Source of the DNA: Lunularia cruciata
Lineage: Eukaryota; Streptophyta; Marchantiopsida; Lunulariales; Lunulariaceae
Reading direction: 5' to 3'
DNA: 64,000 nucleotides
NCBI GenBank assembly: GCA_948567375.1
Contig: OX419759.1
Coordinates: 25,087,493 to 25,151,492 of the forward strand
In this document: positions 11,483 to 22,210 of the stretch, piece after piece
Numbering within the stretch: position 1 is the stretch's first letter
Layout: each line of letters begins with the position of its first letter
Program-made: the position numbers and the translations under genes
Notes under the pieces: model-generated
Databases searched by the model: none
What the model was told of the DNA's origin: nothing
Seen by the model: the letters and a program-made list of their open reading frames with translations, nothing else

Positions 11483-12352
11483 GTGCAACTCTATAAAAAT
11501 CAGGCTCGCGACAAAGCAATGTTGAGCAATTTTCCTTTGCTATTGAGAAGTTGTCTTGTAGGTGATCATGGGAAGGGAAATAGAGTTGAAGATGCGCTAG
11601 TGTGTAAGGGGGAAGTCAAGAGAGTGAAACTGAGAGACAATGAGAAAGCAAGAGAGATGGGAGGAGGAAAGAAGAACTCCAAATTTGTAGTGAGGAATCA
11701 TGCAATTCGGAGGTTAGACGTAATTGCAAGAATTGAAGTCTTGAGCAGACTTTGGATCACGTTCTTGGCATGGAACTGGAATGTTAGTTTTCCAGGTTTC
11801 ATGACTGAGATCATCAAGAGCAAGTGTCTCGATGGGCCCAAGGAAGAAGGGAAGAGAGGAAATCCAGCTTGTTGGATAGAGTCGGATTGGAGATTAATGC
11901 TCGGGAGAGAAGCAAGCACGGAGCAAGGTGCCACGTTCTTAGGGAAGGGAGAGATAGCCAAAGAAACTCAAGAAGTGAGGGATGCATTCTCTTCAAAGCG
12001 GACAAAGAATGGATACAAAGTTGAGAGTTACAAGGATCCAGTGAAGAGAGGGATCGTGAGTGCTCTCATGGCCATCTTGAAGCCGAAGAGAACAACGTAT
12101 GTGATGAAACACCAAGCGGTGTTCTTCCACAAATTGTTTGTAGGAGAACCAATCAATTGGGCAAGGTGCTTCCATGGAAGGATGCGACAAATGGTGTGGA
12201 ATTTGCGGGATAAGTCACCTCCACATTACATTGTGCCATTTGCAGCACACTTTTACCTTGGGTTAAATTTGCTCAACTCGGCAGAGCAAACTCGAATGGT
12301 GTTGTATTTCCATCCCGACTTAAGAAGAGAAGTCAATGTAGAGGAGCAGTAG
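11483..12352 (+). CDS. U-family ORF, N-terminal conserved domain (289 aa), unknown function
   Basis: Unknown protein. The open frame is 289 codons. The first ATG in the track is at 11,483, but ATG at 11,519 is equally possible. The conserved part begins near residue 70 (NHAIRRLDVIARIEVLSRLW, then FLAWNWNVSFPGF) and contains the block KNGYKVESYKDPVKRGIVSA followed by QAVFFHKLFVGEPINWARCF. The same blocks recur in U2 (16,816-17,517), U3 (about 41,050-41,245) and U4 (48,042-48,572). It ends with a stop at 12,350. The overall pattern weakly recalls plant putative transposon-protein domains, but I cannot assign a family. Coding similarity among copies is higher than expected of noncoding DNA. Confidence 0.65.
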   Translation: MQLYKNQARDKAMLSNFPLLLRSCLVGDHGKGNRVEDALVCKGEVKRVKLRDNEKAREMGGGKKNSKFVVRNHAIRRLDVIARIEVLSRLWITFLAWNWNVSFPGFMTEIIKSKCLDGPKEEGKRGNPACWIESDWRLMLGREASTEQGATFLGKGEIAKETQEVRDAFSSKRTKNGYKVESYKDPVKRGIVSALMAILKPKRTTYVMKHQAVFFHKLFVGEPINWARCFHGRMRQMVWNLRDKSPPHYIVPFAAHFYLGLNLLNSAEQTRMVLYFHPDLRREVNVEEQ

Positions 12353-12515
12353 TAAATCCTTCAAATCCAAAGCATAGACGAGTAATACAAGAACACGGGG
12401 AAGAACGTGGAGATAGAAAGCAAGTACTACAAAATCAAAGAAGTGAAGTCGGCAGTGCAAAGCCAAAGACAAGACAAAACCTTGGAAGACCAAAAGAGGA
12501 AACCCGAGGTGAGGT

Positions 12516-14095
12516 ATGGTGGTGATCAAGTCAGAAGACAAAGAGATGGAGGGTGAAGCCGAGTGCAAGTCCGAAGACTCAAAACATGAGGAAGAACCCG
12601 AGCTAATGCTACAAAGTGGAGATACAAGTAGCAACAGCGATGAAGGTGGAGAAATGACGTCGGTGCTACCTGCTGCAGAGGAGGAAGCAAAAGTGCAGGC
12701 GGAGCTCAAGCTAGAAGATAATACAAAGTTGGAGGATGAGATACTTGAGCCCAAGGAGCAGAAGATTTGGATTCAAAGGGGAGTTTGCTCAAGACGCAAG
12801 GCAAAGTGTGAAGCAGTCCGAGTAAGGCAAAGGAAGAAGTGAATGAAAGCTTGGGAAGCAAGGTGTCGATTCCGATACAAAGACTGTAGAGACAAAGGTG
12901 AGTATTGGGCGAGCAAGAAGTGAGAAGGGAGATTGTGACACAAGAGGTGATAGTTGCGAGTGATGGAGTGGAGTATTTGCAGGCAATTGTGTGTCCACTG
13001 TTGGTGAGATTGGAGCACAAGAAGAAGGAAATGCAGTAGACTTGTCTAGAAGTGAAGACTGTCTTGTAGGTGTTATCAAGGTTAGAAGAAGAGAACTCGG
13101 AGTTGAGGAAGATTATAACCCAAGGTGAGGAGGAAAGGGAAGTGCTGCAAGCGGAGGCAGTAGTGAAGACTTAGGTAATTGAGGACTTGAAGAGAGAAGT
13201 GATATATCGAGAGGAGCTTGTGAAGAAGAGTGACATAATAAGGGAGAGACAAGTAGCAGAGTATGAAATTTTGAAGCAGCAATTTGTTGATTCAAGGGTA
13301 GAACTTATCCATGCTATGGCGAGGGTAGCAGCGAAGGAACAAGAGCTTGAAAGATTCATGGAGAGTGTAGAAGAGAAGAAGCAACTCTGGCAAAGGGAGT
13401 TGGTAGTACGATATAGGGAAGAAGAGAGATTACGAGAGTTACTTTGTAATCAGGAGGAGAAGATTGAACAGAAGGAGAAGGAGAAAGAAACGGTGAAAGC
13501 CGAGTTTGAAGCAAAGTTGGCGATGTATAGAGAGGATTGGCTTGCAGATCAAGAGCGAGAAAGAAAAATGTGATTGGAGCCATTGAAGGAGATTGTCCTC
13601 AGGATGAACACAATGTTAAGTACAAAGGCCAACGTTCGGATTGAAGAAACGAGGTTGCACGAGTTGAAATTGTTGGTGCAGGAGACGAGGTGAAGACAGG
13701 CAAAAGACATTGATTTAAACGTGTTGTTGATAAGTCTCAGGACTCGTGTAGATAGGAAAATACTAGAGGTAGAAGATAATATCACGATTAGATTAAACTT
13801 AGTAAAGTTGGAGATAGATAAGCTTCGGAAGGATGTGAGAGCAAAACCCAAAGTAGACAAAGTAGGAGTGTAGATGACTTCAGAGTTAGAGGTGGAGACA
13901 TTAGCGAAGAGTGGGTCGGGAGATAAGGAGTTAGATAGATTACCCACTAGTGGAATTTTAGATCAAGAAAGAGAATTGATGGATCTGGTAGAAGAATTAG
14001 AAGTTGTGAAACCCGAGGATAGAGTAGTAGGAAGTACACTTACTTTGGGATCGGGTTTGAAAGCCGATGACGAAGTAGACATCAGATTGGATTAG
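12516..14095 (+). pseudogene. U-family ORF, acidic and coiled-coil C-terminal region
   Basis: Continuation of the U1 protein in pieces: a Glu-rich segment (12,516-12,842), a long heptad-rich coiled coil (13,187-13,573, with RVAAKEQELERFMESVEEKK), further charged stretches, and a tail at 13,874-14,095 ending LKADDEVDIRLD. Stops at 12,840, 13,036, 13,172, 13,571, 13,692 and 13,872 interrupt what in ancestors was probably one frame or a few exons. The tail is conserved in U3 (ends EADVKVDIRLEK at 43,799) and U6 (ends EVEEEVDIGSK at 53,282). It is likely self-associating through the coiled coil; function unknown. Confidence 0.6.
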
Positions 14096-14886
14096 TAACA
14101 GTTTTGAGATTTGAAGAGGCAGATATGAAGAGATGCATTGTCATTTTGGATCTGCAGGTTAGAAGAGTTGTTATAGAACGGTTTAGTTGTTAGAACTGTC
14201 GATTTGTTCACTATTAAGAGTGGCATTCGCAGTCTTATGTTGTTCAGTGCTCATAATTCTAAGAATAGATAAAGCAAAGTGCTGCAAAGTAGTGCTCGTC
14301 GCTTAAGCTTGATTTTGAGTATCAACTTTGTGTTTGTGTTTGTGAGTGTGTGAAGAAATTTGAAGTGCAAGTCAGAGTGCTTGTTGGATGTTGGATTCCG
14401 TAGCCTTGATCTTCATTCTGTTTGTTTGATCCTGAGTGAAGTGCAATCGAAGCAATGCCTTGATAGATCTGAGAGGAATTATAGTGTTGGTAGTATTCTG
14501 CATTTGTGAGTGCAGTGCAAAGTTGATGTGAAGCAATTTTGATCGAGGAAGTTGTGCCTTCAGTGGAGGGGTTGGAACACAATTCTGAGGCAAAGTCGTT
14601 TTGCAGTGAAGTGCCATTTTTAGGAGAGCCTAAATCATCACAATTAAGATTGTTTGGAAAGATTTGATGGAGTTGTGATTAGGAAGTGCTAATTTGTGAC
14701 AAGACTGCGAGTCAGTGCTTGTTACTCTCTTCTGGGTGTGGTTTCTACTTGAGAGACTACAGATGAACTCAAGAAGAACTAAATTGTTACTTTGCTTTGT
14801 ATTTGACCATTTTTGAATCGTATCTCTGCGGGAACAAACTTTACTTACCTGATTACCGCAAAAGTGATATTTGCCGAGTTGTCACA
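14096..14886 (+). other. U1 non-coding 3' region with promoter-like core
   Basis: About 790 bp conserved in U3, U5 and U6. Near 14,213 a degenerate TATA-like motif (cactattaag; tatttaaa in the other copies) is followed by GATAAAG-type sequence at about 14,265 and by the U5-like tail ending TTGTCACA. The arrangement resembles the U3-R-U5 part of an LTR. It is non-coding. Confidence 0.55.
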
Positions 14887-15241
14887 GTTGTGGCCTATCA
14901 CCTCGAGCTACCACCACACATGAAGATCCATCCAATGTTCCATGTTTCTCTACTACACAGATATGCTTCCCGATCAGGCTAGTGGCATTCCACACAAGAC
15001 ATTTGACCTTGTCCGACACTCATTGATGGCATGGAGGAATATGAAGTAGAGCGTATTCTCCAAAAACACATGCGTGGTACTCGCCATCTGCGGGTGGACT
15101 ATCTAGTATAGTGAAAAGGTTACCCTCTCTATGAAGCAAGTTGGCAGCTTGCTGCCAATTTGACACATGCAATGGTGTTGGTGCAAGCGTTTGAGCAACA
15201 ATTGCAGAACGAGGACATTGCTTGCTAGAAGGAAGGAGGTC
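14887..15241 (+). pseudogene. Chromovirus A chromodomain tail
   Basis: After U1 the A integrase tail resumes (VAYHLELPPHMKIHPMFHVS), then a chromodomain-like segment: YEVERILQKHMRGTRHLRVD at about 15,040-15,100, then WKGYPLYEASW with a stop replacing the codon before WKGYP, ending NEDIAC and a stop at 15,226. Chromodomains at integrase C-termini direct insertion to particular chromatin. The frame is broken by stops at 14,980, 15,007 and 15,109. Confidence 0.85.
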
Positions 15242-15977
15242 TATAATACCAAGAGCTTACCATATGATCTAGAGATGAAATTTGGTTTGGTAACATCAAG
15301 AATGATGTTATACATGATGGTCAAAATAGATCAGATAGAAGTATCACCAAAAGAGTACTTCTTCTAATAGAGTGGAAATCGATATAGACTTGAAAACCTT
15401 AGAACCAATAGCTAGACATATGATTTGAAGGTGAGAATTGGCTTGGTAACATCTAGATGGATGTTATACATGATGGACTAAATAGATCAGAAAGAGTTGT
15501 CAGCAAAAGGGGACTTCTACTAATAGAGTAGGAACCAAAATATGCTTAAAATCTTTGAAGGCAATTTCAAAGGCCTAAGCGGATGAATCAGGCCTCAAAA
15601 ATGTGAACATTCTCCCCTAAAAAGGAAAGGCTGGCCTTCCCTCCCCCTTGCTTTGTCTCATTGAGAGCTTTCCAATGGTATCTCACCCACGTGATTTTGA
15701 GATTCCTACAGGCAGATTCTCTAAAAGACTCCCTCCGGTCAAAGCTTGTTTGACCAACCAGATAGCACCAAGACCAACATGTCACCCATCCAAGTAATTA
15801 ATCCAAGGGTAGAGCTTGCTGACATGTCACCTATCTGTGTGCCTAAACCTATGGTTGAGCTTCCTTGGAGGAGATCATCTTGGTCCATATAATAAAGAGA
15901 AGGTGCTCCTTTAGAGCATTGGATGATTGAGTGTGAAATCTGTGTTTTGTCTCTTCTCTTGTCCTCAAAGTCTTATA
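15242..15977 (+). repeat. Chromovirus A 3' LTR
   Basis: Begins TATAATACCAAGAG (TG mutated to TA) and ends near TCTTATA. It aligns along its length with the B LTRs (57,396-58,133 and 63,263-63,999) with roughly 10% difference by eye. A TATA box (catataataaagag) is at about 15,885-15,898. Confidence 0.88.
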
Positions 15978-15984
15978 GTACTCA

Positions 15985-16790
15985 ACTCTTTGCTCCAAAA
16001 TGTAAATTCTTCTTCTTCTCTTGAGGCTCCTCCCTTCTCCCTCTTGAGGCTACTCAAAAGAATTGCCTCCACCCAAAGTTGTTTGGCTTTTGTGTCTACT
16101 CAAGTTAATTTGCATCTCAACATTGAGATCTCCTCACTCCATTTTGCTATGACCGCTAACTTGTCCTTCCCTTTTGGATAAAAACTCATCATCTCTACTT
16201 TCTTCTATTGTGGAAACACCAACAAGGGATACACAATCTTGGATAGATATTCAACTCCATCACATTTTCCCTTGCTGTCTCTAACATCTTTGCTGTTGGC
16301 AGGTAGTTCTTTGACATATGTCTTACCCCAAAGACACGATCTTTGTATCTTCAATGTTTCTCCATCCAAACTTTATTCCTCAGTTGTAGCTTTGCTTGGT
16401 CTGATGATGGTGACTTGAATACTTCTCTTCCCCTTGGCGACTCTTGTAAATACCAAGGCCCCCTCTTCTTCTTTCTCATACTTGCACTCGATTGTTGACA
16501 ACCCCAAACTTGGCTTCTCTACTTCCACAATCCTTTCTCTGGATTGCTGGACTTCAATTTCTCCTTAATTGCCCCTACTTGATTCTTTGCTCCTTAGTGT
16601 TAACTCTTCTTCTTCTTCTCCCAAGGCTTCTTCCTTCGAATTGGTTTCTCCCTTTGATTCCTCCTCCAAAGTTGATTCCTTCACTTCTATCGGTGGAGGC
16701 TTCACGTTGAGTTTTCATAGCTTTTAAGGCTGTAGCAACATAATTTGTCCTTTGGGTCTACTCTGCTTCTTGGTCATGGGTATATCCATT
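15985..16790 (-). pseudogene. U2 acidic/coiled-coil region
   Basis: On the - strand this stretch is rich in Lys/Glu codons (the + strand is correspondingly rich in tct/ctt). It sits directly downstream of the U2 N-terminal domain, as in U1. Broken by many stops; assigned from order and composition, not from close alignment. Confidence 0.55.
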
Positions 16791-16815
16791 GCTATTATCT
16801 TCTCCTTTTTGGTCT

Positions 16816-17517
16816 TCATGTAGTAATCATCACCTTCACAAACCTACTCAATGTAGTATCGTTCATCCGCATCGACTTCCTTTTGTAAATCTGGGTGAAA
16901 GTGGGACCGCATTTGTCCTCTTCTCCAAGCTCAGCAGATTCAGCCCAAAGTAGAAATGAGCTACGAAGGGTACAAAATAGTAGGATTTCATATCCATTCT
17001 CCAACTGATGATCATCTACCCCACTTGCTAGTGCAAACATTTTTGCCCAATCCAGCGTCTCTCTTGCAAACATTTGATGGAGGAATACTGCTTGATGCAT
17101 TATTACATAGGTGGTTTTCTCTGGCTTGAACATAGCCATCATTGCGCTCACAATCCCTTTTTGCATTGGATCTTTATAACTATCCACCTTGTACCCATTC
17201 TTGGTGCAAGGTCTATTGAAAGAATTCCTCACCTTGGTAGTTTCTTCCAAAGCATCACACTTGTGATAGAAGGTGACACCTCCTACCTCTCTTGCTTCTC
17301 TCTCAATGACTAATCTCCAATCCAACTCAGTCCATAAAGCCGGATTTACTCTCTTACCTTCATGCTTAGGCACATCCTTGCAATCACTAGTGGCAATCTC
17401 TACCATGAACCCTAGAAAGCTCAAATTCCAGTTCCAAGCCAAAAATGTGATACAAAGCCTTGATAAGACTTTGATCCTCGCCACTACATCTAATTGGTGC
17501 ATTGCAAGATCCCTCAC
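16816..17517 (-). pseudogene. U2 conserved N-terminal ORF (233 aa)
   Basis: Same protein as the U1 ORF: MHQLDVVARIKVLSRLCITF, FLAWNWNLSFLGF, KNGYKVDSYKDPMQKGIVSA, TTYVIMHQAVFLHQMFARET. After residue 180 the alignment shifts frame (the YFGLNLL-like segment is read out of frame), so the C-terminal part differs. The upstream reading frame stops before 17,517, so the true N-terminus is uncertain. Function unknown. Confidence 0.65.
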
Positions 17518-17859
17518 CGCACTCTACTTATTCACTTTCGGGGCCATTGTATGCTTCCTTATTCTTTGTTTGTTAAATATCAAACTCAAGAATTTAACCT
17601 ACTCCTCCTCCGTGCTTCCAATTTGCATTCCTTTGGGTGGACTCTGAAATAGGGATAGGATAGCATCTACACATTGCAACGTTTCCTCTTTAAAATCTCA
17701 ATTTTATAGTCCTTTGTTGATCGATCATTCTTCAAATGCTTCTCCGTGTTACTCACCAATTTTGTGGGTTTACTTCTTGTCACTTTCAAGAACATCTTGG
17801 TCCCGAGGTAGTCACTTTCTTCCCGTGCCCTTTCATGATTGGTGGAACCAGAGGAAGGT

Positions 17860-18317
17860 TGTCACGCCATTTGTAGTGCCGCATCTAGATTGCTCGGACA
17901 TTGGAGTTCCAGTGATAGTAGTTAGAGTTATTTCAGCAGTTTCTTAGAGACTACTTTCCGACGATTAGATTTCATGTTTGGGGTATAGACTTCATGATGA
18001 GGCCCACCGTCACTTTCCACCATTTGCACTATCGAGTGTGCCATCAGCGAGACCGTTAGGGTTTCAGAGCTAGCTCAAGTCTAGGAAGTAAAGTTTCAAA
18101 GTGAGCTCCATAGAGCTCACTTCTCTGATGTTGAGCCTTCAAGTTCTTGGCTATGGTGGACAGAGACCGGCAAGCATCACCTAGATTCTCTATGCTTGAG
18201 TGGCTGTGGCTTGATGTAATCAATGCCCAATTGTTGGCAGTTTATAGAGTGATAGATCAAGTACTGATCTTGGTTGAGTTGAGTTGAGATGAGAGTGGTA
18301 AGCAATCTGATTACATC
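17860..18317 (+). repeat. Element E 5' LTR, lacking the first about 105 bp of the 3' copy
   Basis: Matches 27,216-27,660 (gccatttgtagtgccgcatc and onward to gtaagcaatctgatta) at about 93% by eye. The segment TGTGGCACTTTAG...ACACAACA that starts the 3' LTR next to the polypurine tract is absent here. The end is taken as ATTACA at about 18,317. Confidence 0.75.
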
Positions 18318-19657
18318 AAAGAAGTGAGGTTAGGGGGAAATCGGGTGCAGGAACTTTGAGTGTTGGTAATATCTCCAAGCTTGATGGATCATTGGTAGCT
18401 CAATTCAAGTTCAGTGTTTCCTTAGTGTGCAAAAGCTCATTCAATTGATGCAGATTTGGCAGTTAGGTGGACGGTGTGCAAAAGCGTTGGCCAAATTTTG
18501 AGGAAAGAAGGAGCAAATTTTGAGCAGTGGTTGTGATTTTGAGCTCAAGTGGTGAAGGCAGGACCAATTTGCTACAAGTTGGGCTCAGAAAGTCAAATTG
18601 AAGGTGGAGTTGGGAAGCTCTTCTTATGAATTTGTGATTTGGAAAAACCCGTGTTGTCAATTTGGCTCAAGTGGAAAGTTAGTAGGGGATTTGGCGGACA
18701 GCCAACTTTAGGGTTTATGTCAGATTTTGGTTGGGATTTATGTCAGATTTTGGCCAGATTTGGAGGAGTTTTGTTGTTTGGCCAGATTTGGAGGACTTTT
18801 GCTAGTTTGGAGGACTTTTGCAGATTTGGAGAAGTTTCACCAATTTTGGAGGAGGTTCAAAGTGGCAACAAGAAAGGCCTCATTTGGCTGTTCGAGGCTT
18901 CGAGGCATAGGGCTGTGGGCTATGCGTGGCTATGAAGGCCTAGAAGGGCCAGCAAGCCAGCTTGTTGGCGTGAGGCTAGCTAGTTTAGAGTAGATCTTGG
19001 TCATTGGTTGGCAAAATCTGCCTTTCTTGCTAGATTGTGCGCAATAGGGTTTGGCCCCTAGATCTCTTGTTCCTAGACTGGTGCCCTAGCCAACTAGTCC
19101 ACCCTCACTTGTTGTCCTAGTGACTGTGCCACTATTATCTATACACATGTAGCTTTGGCTAGGAGAGGCAGTTTGATCCCATTCTTGGTAATCTTGGTAG
19201 CTTAGGACTTAGATACAAACTTCTTTTATGTCAAATGCCAAATGGTGGTAGAGTCAGTCTCGTGTTGTGTTATGAGATGGAGGGTTTTTGTTTAGATTTC
19301 TTGTGATTGGACCCCCTCCATTCTCTACTTCTTGTTTGTGCACCATGTTTGTGTGAGGTGCCCTGACTTTTGAGCGTTGGTGCTCTGGTGTGCTCTCGGT
19401 TGTGAGGCAGGAGTGATGACCAGTCAGACTACCTTTGTTTCTCTCCAATGAGGCAAGAAGTGATGACCCACAGACCATGAGAGTGCGTGTTATGATGGCA
19501 GGTTACAGGTTGCCCTTTCCCCTAGTGTAGTTATCTCAGTTAGAGTTACATTAGTGGGTGGTGCTTAGTTGGTGTTGGCACGTGGTGGCGTTGGCACTTG
19601 GTGGGGCACTTGCGGTTGTAGTTGGTGGTTTGGGTTTGTTGTTGTGGTTACTTTGTC
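18318..19657 (+). other. Element E 5' leader (no gene)
   Basis: About 1.3 kb without a convincing ORF. It contains imperfect short repeats of a ttggaggacttttgcagatttgg type at 18,740-18,860. I see no clear primer-binding site next to the LTR end. Confidence 0.6.
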
Positions 19658-20690
19658 ATGACAAAGTTCTTTGGAGATTCTAGAGGAGTTAGCCCTGCAG
19701 TACACAGTGGGTTTACTCGGAGTGGTGCTTGGTATCAGCCTATATCTCAGGTCCCAGTGAGGGAGGAGATTGACTCTGAGTTGGAGTTCGCACAGGAGCT
19801 GATTCAGTTGAGAGTGCACTTGGTGTGTCTGCACCATTGTTGTGGGACATGGACGAGATTTATGGGGCCTCCAAAGGCCCTAGGCGTTACTCTGGTACAG
19901 TGGGTACCATTGAGTTGGATGACTTCATCCAGGATTTTGATAGTTGGTGTGATCTGCAGCAAATGCGGAACCCGACTTTGTTCACACCCTTCATGGCATG
20001 GAAGGGGTTGTTTCAGCATCTGGAAGGTCCGCCGATGGACAACTACCATGAGTTCAGGAGAGCTCATTTGGAGGAGATTGAGTTATGGAGACAATATTGG
20101 TCTCCACACTATGTCTCTATCACTTCAGGCTCGGTGGCCAGGAGTAGATTGGCTGTACCTACGAGTTCTAGCTCAAGTAGTGTGGGTGGAGCTAGTGGAG
20201 GTGCACTAGCTAGAGATAATGCTACTACAAGTGGAGGCACCGCTGCAAGAGGTGGTGTGGTACCAGGGTTTAACCCCATGGTAGAGTTCTTCTTGTGTTT
20301 AAGGCAGAACTACCACGGAGTGCGGACTGACAAGCTAAGGAGCTTACAGGAGTTCTAGCAGAAGGCTGGAGAGAGCCTACGCAAGGCATACACTTGCATG
20401 AGGCGGCTGATCAGTTTCACTCAAGGAGTTACTGAGGCCCAAGCAGTCCAGTTTTGGTATGGGATATTGGACAAGGAGTTACGACGTAGAGTTTGTGATG
20501 CTACGTTGTTACAGGCTACTTTGCCCACTTTGGCAGTGGTCTTTGGTTTGGTTGAGCATATTGAGCTCAACATGATGGAGAAGAGAGTGGTTACATCTGG
20601 ATTTGGTAGGGAGACCTTATCCACGGCTGTGACTTCTTCTAGAGTGCAACAGAGTGCACCACGCCCAGTTGGTTTATGAGGATAAGGTGG
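19658..20690 (+). pseudogene. Element E gag, capsid part
   Basis: Starts at ATG 19,658 (MTKFFGDSRGVSPAV). The frame continues to about 19,815, where a frameshift moves to the frame of DEIYGASKGPRRYSGTVGTI. A gag-like helical region follows, with FMAWKGLFQHLEGPPMDNY, then FFLCLRQNYHGVRTDKL, a stop (TAG at 20,356) and SLRKAYTCMRRLISFTQGVT to GILDKELRRRVCDATLLQA. The latter half matches the conserved gag core (Q-F-W-Y-x-x-L). It packages element RNA; broken here by at least one frameshift and one stop. Confidence 0.8.
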
Positions 20691-20787
20691 ACAGCCCAGA
20701 TCCTATGGAGCAAGTGGAGAGCCTAGTGGAGTTAGACCCTTACCCTCATTTTTGGGTCAGCAGCAGCCAATGAGTGGTGGTGTTGCT

Positions 20788-20922
20788 TGTTGGACTTGTG
20801 GTGGACCTCACCATAAGAGAGAGTGTACTAAGGGCAGCGGACCTGATACCCTTGGTGCATCATAGCCAGTACAGAGGCAATGTGAGCACTGCCACAGATT
20901 TGGTCACACTAGTGATCGGTGT
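20788..20922 (+). pseudogene. Element E gag double zinc knuckle
   Basis: Two CCHC-type knuckles in one frame: CWTCGGPHHKREC at 20,788-20,826 and CEHCHRFGHTSDRC at 20,881-20,922, separated by 18 codons with one stop (tag at 20,863). These bind element RNA. Zinc ligands are intact in both. A Gly/Arg-rich segment and a low-complexity linker follow to about 21,700. Confidence 0.85.
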
Positions 20923-21739
20923 TTTGACCTACACCCGGAGTTACGGAGTGATAGGGCTGCTATGGCTGGTAGTAGAGGAGCTCCACTTCATGGCGGACGA
21001 GGTGGTAGAGGTGGTTGTAGAGGATCTACACCTAGTAGGGGTGCAGTACCTGCCCTTACTTCTGACACAACTATGGCTACTCGGATTGAGCAATTGGAGC
21101 AGAGATTGGCTAGTATGGCTATTGCTCAGAGGAGATCAGATTCAGGTGCTGAGGCTTCCACCTCATATGCTGGTGATAGAGATGATTTAGACTTCATATG
21201 CAAAGCAACACAGGTGGATGCATCTACAGCTATGACTAGGAGTGCAATACATGCTCCAAAGCCTAGAGGAGCATCAGTGAAGTTGGACCCACAGAGAGGA
21301 GAGGTTGGGAGACAGGTTAGACTTCCCCAGTCTTTCATGCTATTTGAGGCATTACAGACAACATCCATGGTTCCTAGAGGTCCTAGTGCAAGTGTGGTAG
21401 GTGGTGATGGAGTACATGATGGACTACCTACTAGTCTGCCACCTACAACTACACAGGTTGAATCTAGCATGATGTTGGGGGCGGCTCAGCTGATTATGTT
21501 GCATCCTTTGTTTTCGGCCAGTGATATGTTTACATTGGGAGTTGACCCAGCCCCAGTATTCTGGTTGGCTGCCACATTGTGTGAGAGTAGGGATGGTGCA
21601 GTTCCTACTGCTAAAGCAGAGGTGGTTGGTAGTGGAGCTGACTTGGCTAAGGAGCATGGGATCCGTTCAACGACCAGTGGTTTATGGCAGGCAACAACGG
21701 CTAGACTGGAGGAGTTGCCAGCTAGACCGGCCTTTGAGA

Positions 21740-22210
21740 GAGTAGGGTTTACACCTAGTATTGTCCTATTGGATAACCAAAGGGGGATTTTTTGTTTGGT
21801 GTTGTTAGACTCAGGTGCGCACCACAGAGAGTCTTGTTAGACTCTGGTGCGCAACCCCTTATGTTGGGGAAGGCTGCAGTTGTTGGTCTAGAGTTACGGA
21901 AGACCAATGTGGAGAGGTGTCCATTTCAGATCCAGACATCTCTAGGTGGTGGTTCAACACAGTACATCACACGTGGAGAGCTTGTTGTCCAGGTTCAGCC
22001 TGGTCATCCGACTGATAGCTTGGTGGTGAGAGCTTAGGCTATTGCGATGATAGCTGAGTCATATGATAGTTGGGGGAGTAGTGTTATACCCCATGGGTTT
22101 CAGCATTGACTATTGGGAGGAAACAACCTCTTATAGACCTGGTTGGCAGTCTGGTGAGGGATGGGTATGTCACCTACCAATACGCTTTAATAGTGGCAGT
22201 CTTGGCTCAC
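21740..22210 (+). pseudogene. Element E protease and conserved extension
   Basis: Aspartic protease with active site VLLDSGAQPLMLGKAAVVGL at about 21,830-21,890, then RCPFQIQTSLGGGSTQYITR. The string LLDSGA also occurs just upstream in another frame (about 21,803-21,820), so the active-site coding segment is tandemly duplicated with a frame change. After PR a conserved extension follows (VGGVVLYPMGFSIDYWEET, SYRPGWQSGEGW at 22,065-22,170), typical of this gypsy branch. A stop at 22,036 separates the parts. Confidence 0.82.

Larger units (their letters stand above)
11099..14886 (+). mobile_element. U-family element U1, longest copy, perfect TSD
   Basis: A 3,788-bp insertion in A, bounded by TGTAGTGCCCAC at the left and TTGTCACA at the right. 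The 5-bp duplication GTTGT is at 11,094-11,098 and 14,887-14,891; the uninterrupted site is visible in B near 62,905-62,915. TG...CA ends plus a 5-bp duplication are hallmarks of retroviral-type integration, yet no direct repeat of the first few hundred bases exists at the right end. It is therefore either a very long solo LTR carrying an ORF or an LTR-less derivative. It holds an N-terminal ORF (11,483-12,352), a coiled-coil region and a 0.8 kb non-coding 3' part. Confidence 0.85.
1..15977 (+). mobile_element. Chromovirus A (Ty3/gypsy), old and interrupted
   Basis: Degenerate copy of the same family as element B at 57,396-63,999. Collinear similarity to B starts mid-gag at base 1 and runs through protease, RT, RNase H, integrase, chromodomain and 3' LTR. 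The 5' LTR and the start of gag lie before the window. The element occupies 1-3,465, 10,843-11,098 and 14,887-15,977. The gaps are the insertions F (3,466-10,842) and U1 (11,099-14,886). All frames contain many stops and frameshifts, so it is dead. Its right edge abuts - strand U-family sequence, so A probably inserted into U2. Confidence 0.9.
15978..17859 (-). mobile_element. U-family element U2 (left visible part)
   Basis: Minus-strand U copy. Its 3' part is missing on the left where A inserted. It resumes at 27,767-27,997 after element E, where the U 5' terminus (tgtggtatccaca read on the - strand) is seen at 27,997. It contains the U ORF N-terminal domain (17,517-16,816) and, to its left, the acidic/coiled-coil region. 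Confidence 0.8.

Noticed and set aside
11099-14886. U1 as a DNA transposon (CACTA, Mutator, hAT or Helitron)
   Set aside because: The 5-bp TSD and TG...CA ends do not fit these groups (3, 9, 8 or 0 bp), and no terminal inverted repeats beyond about 4 bp or transposase motifs are seen.
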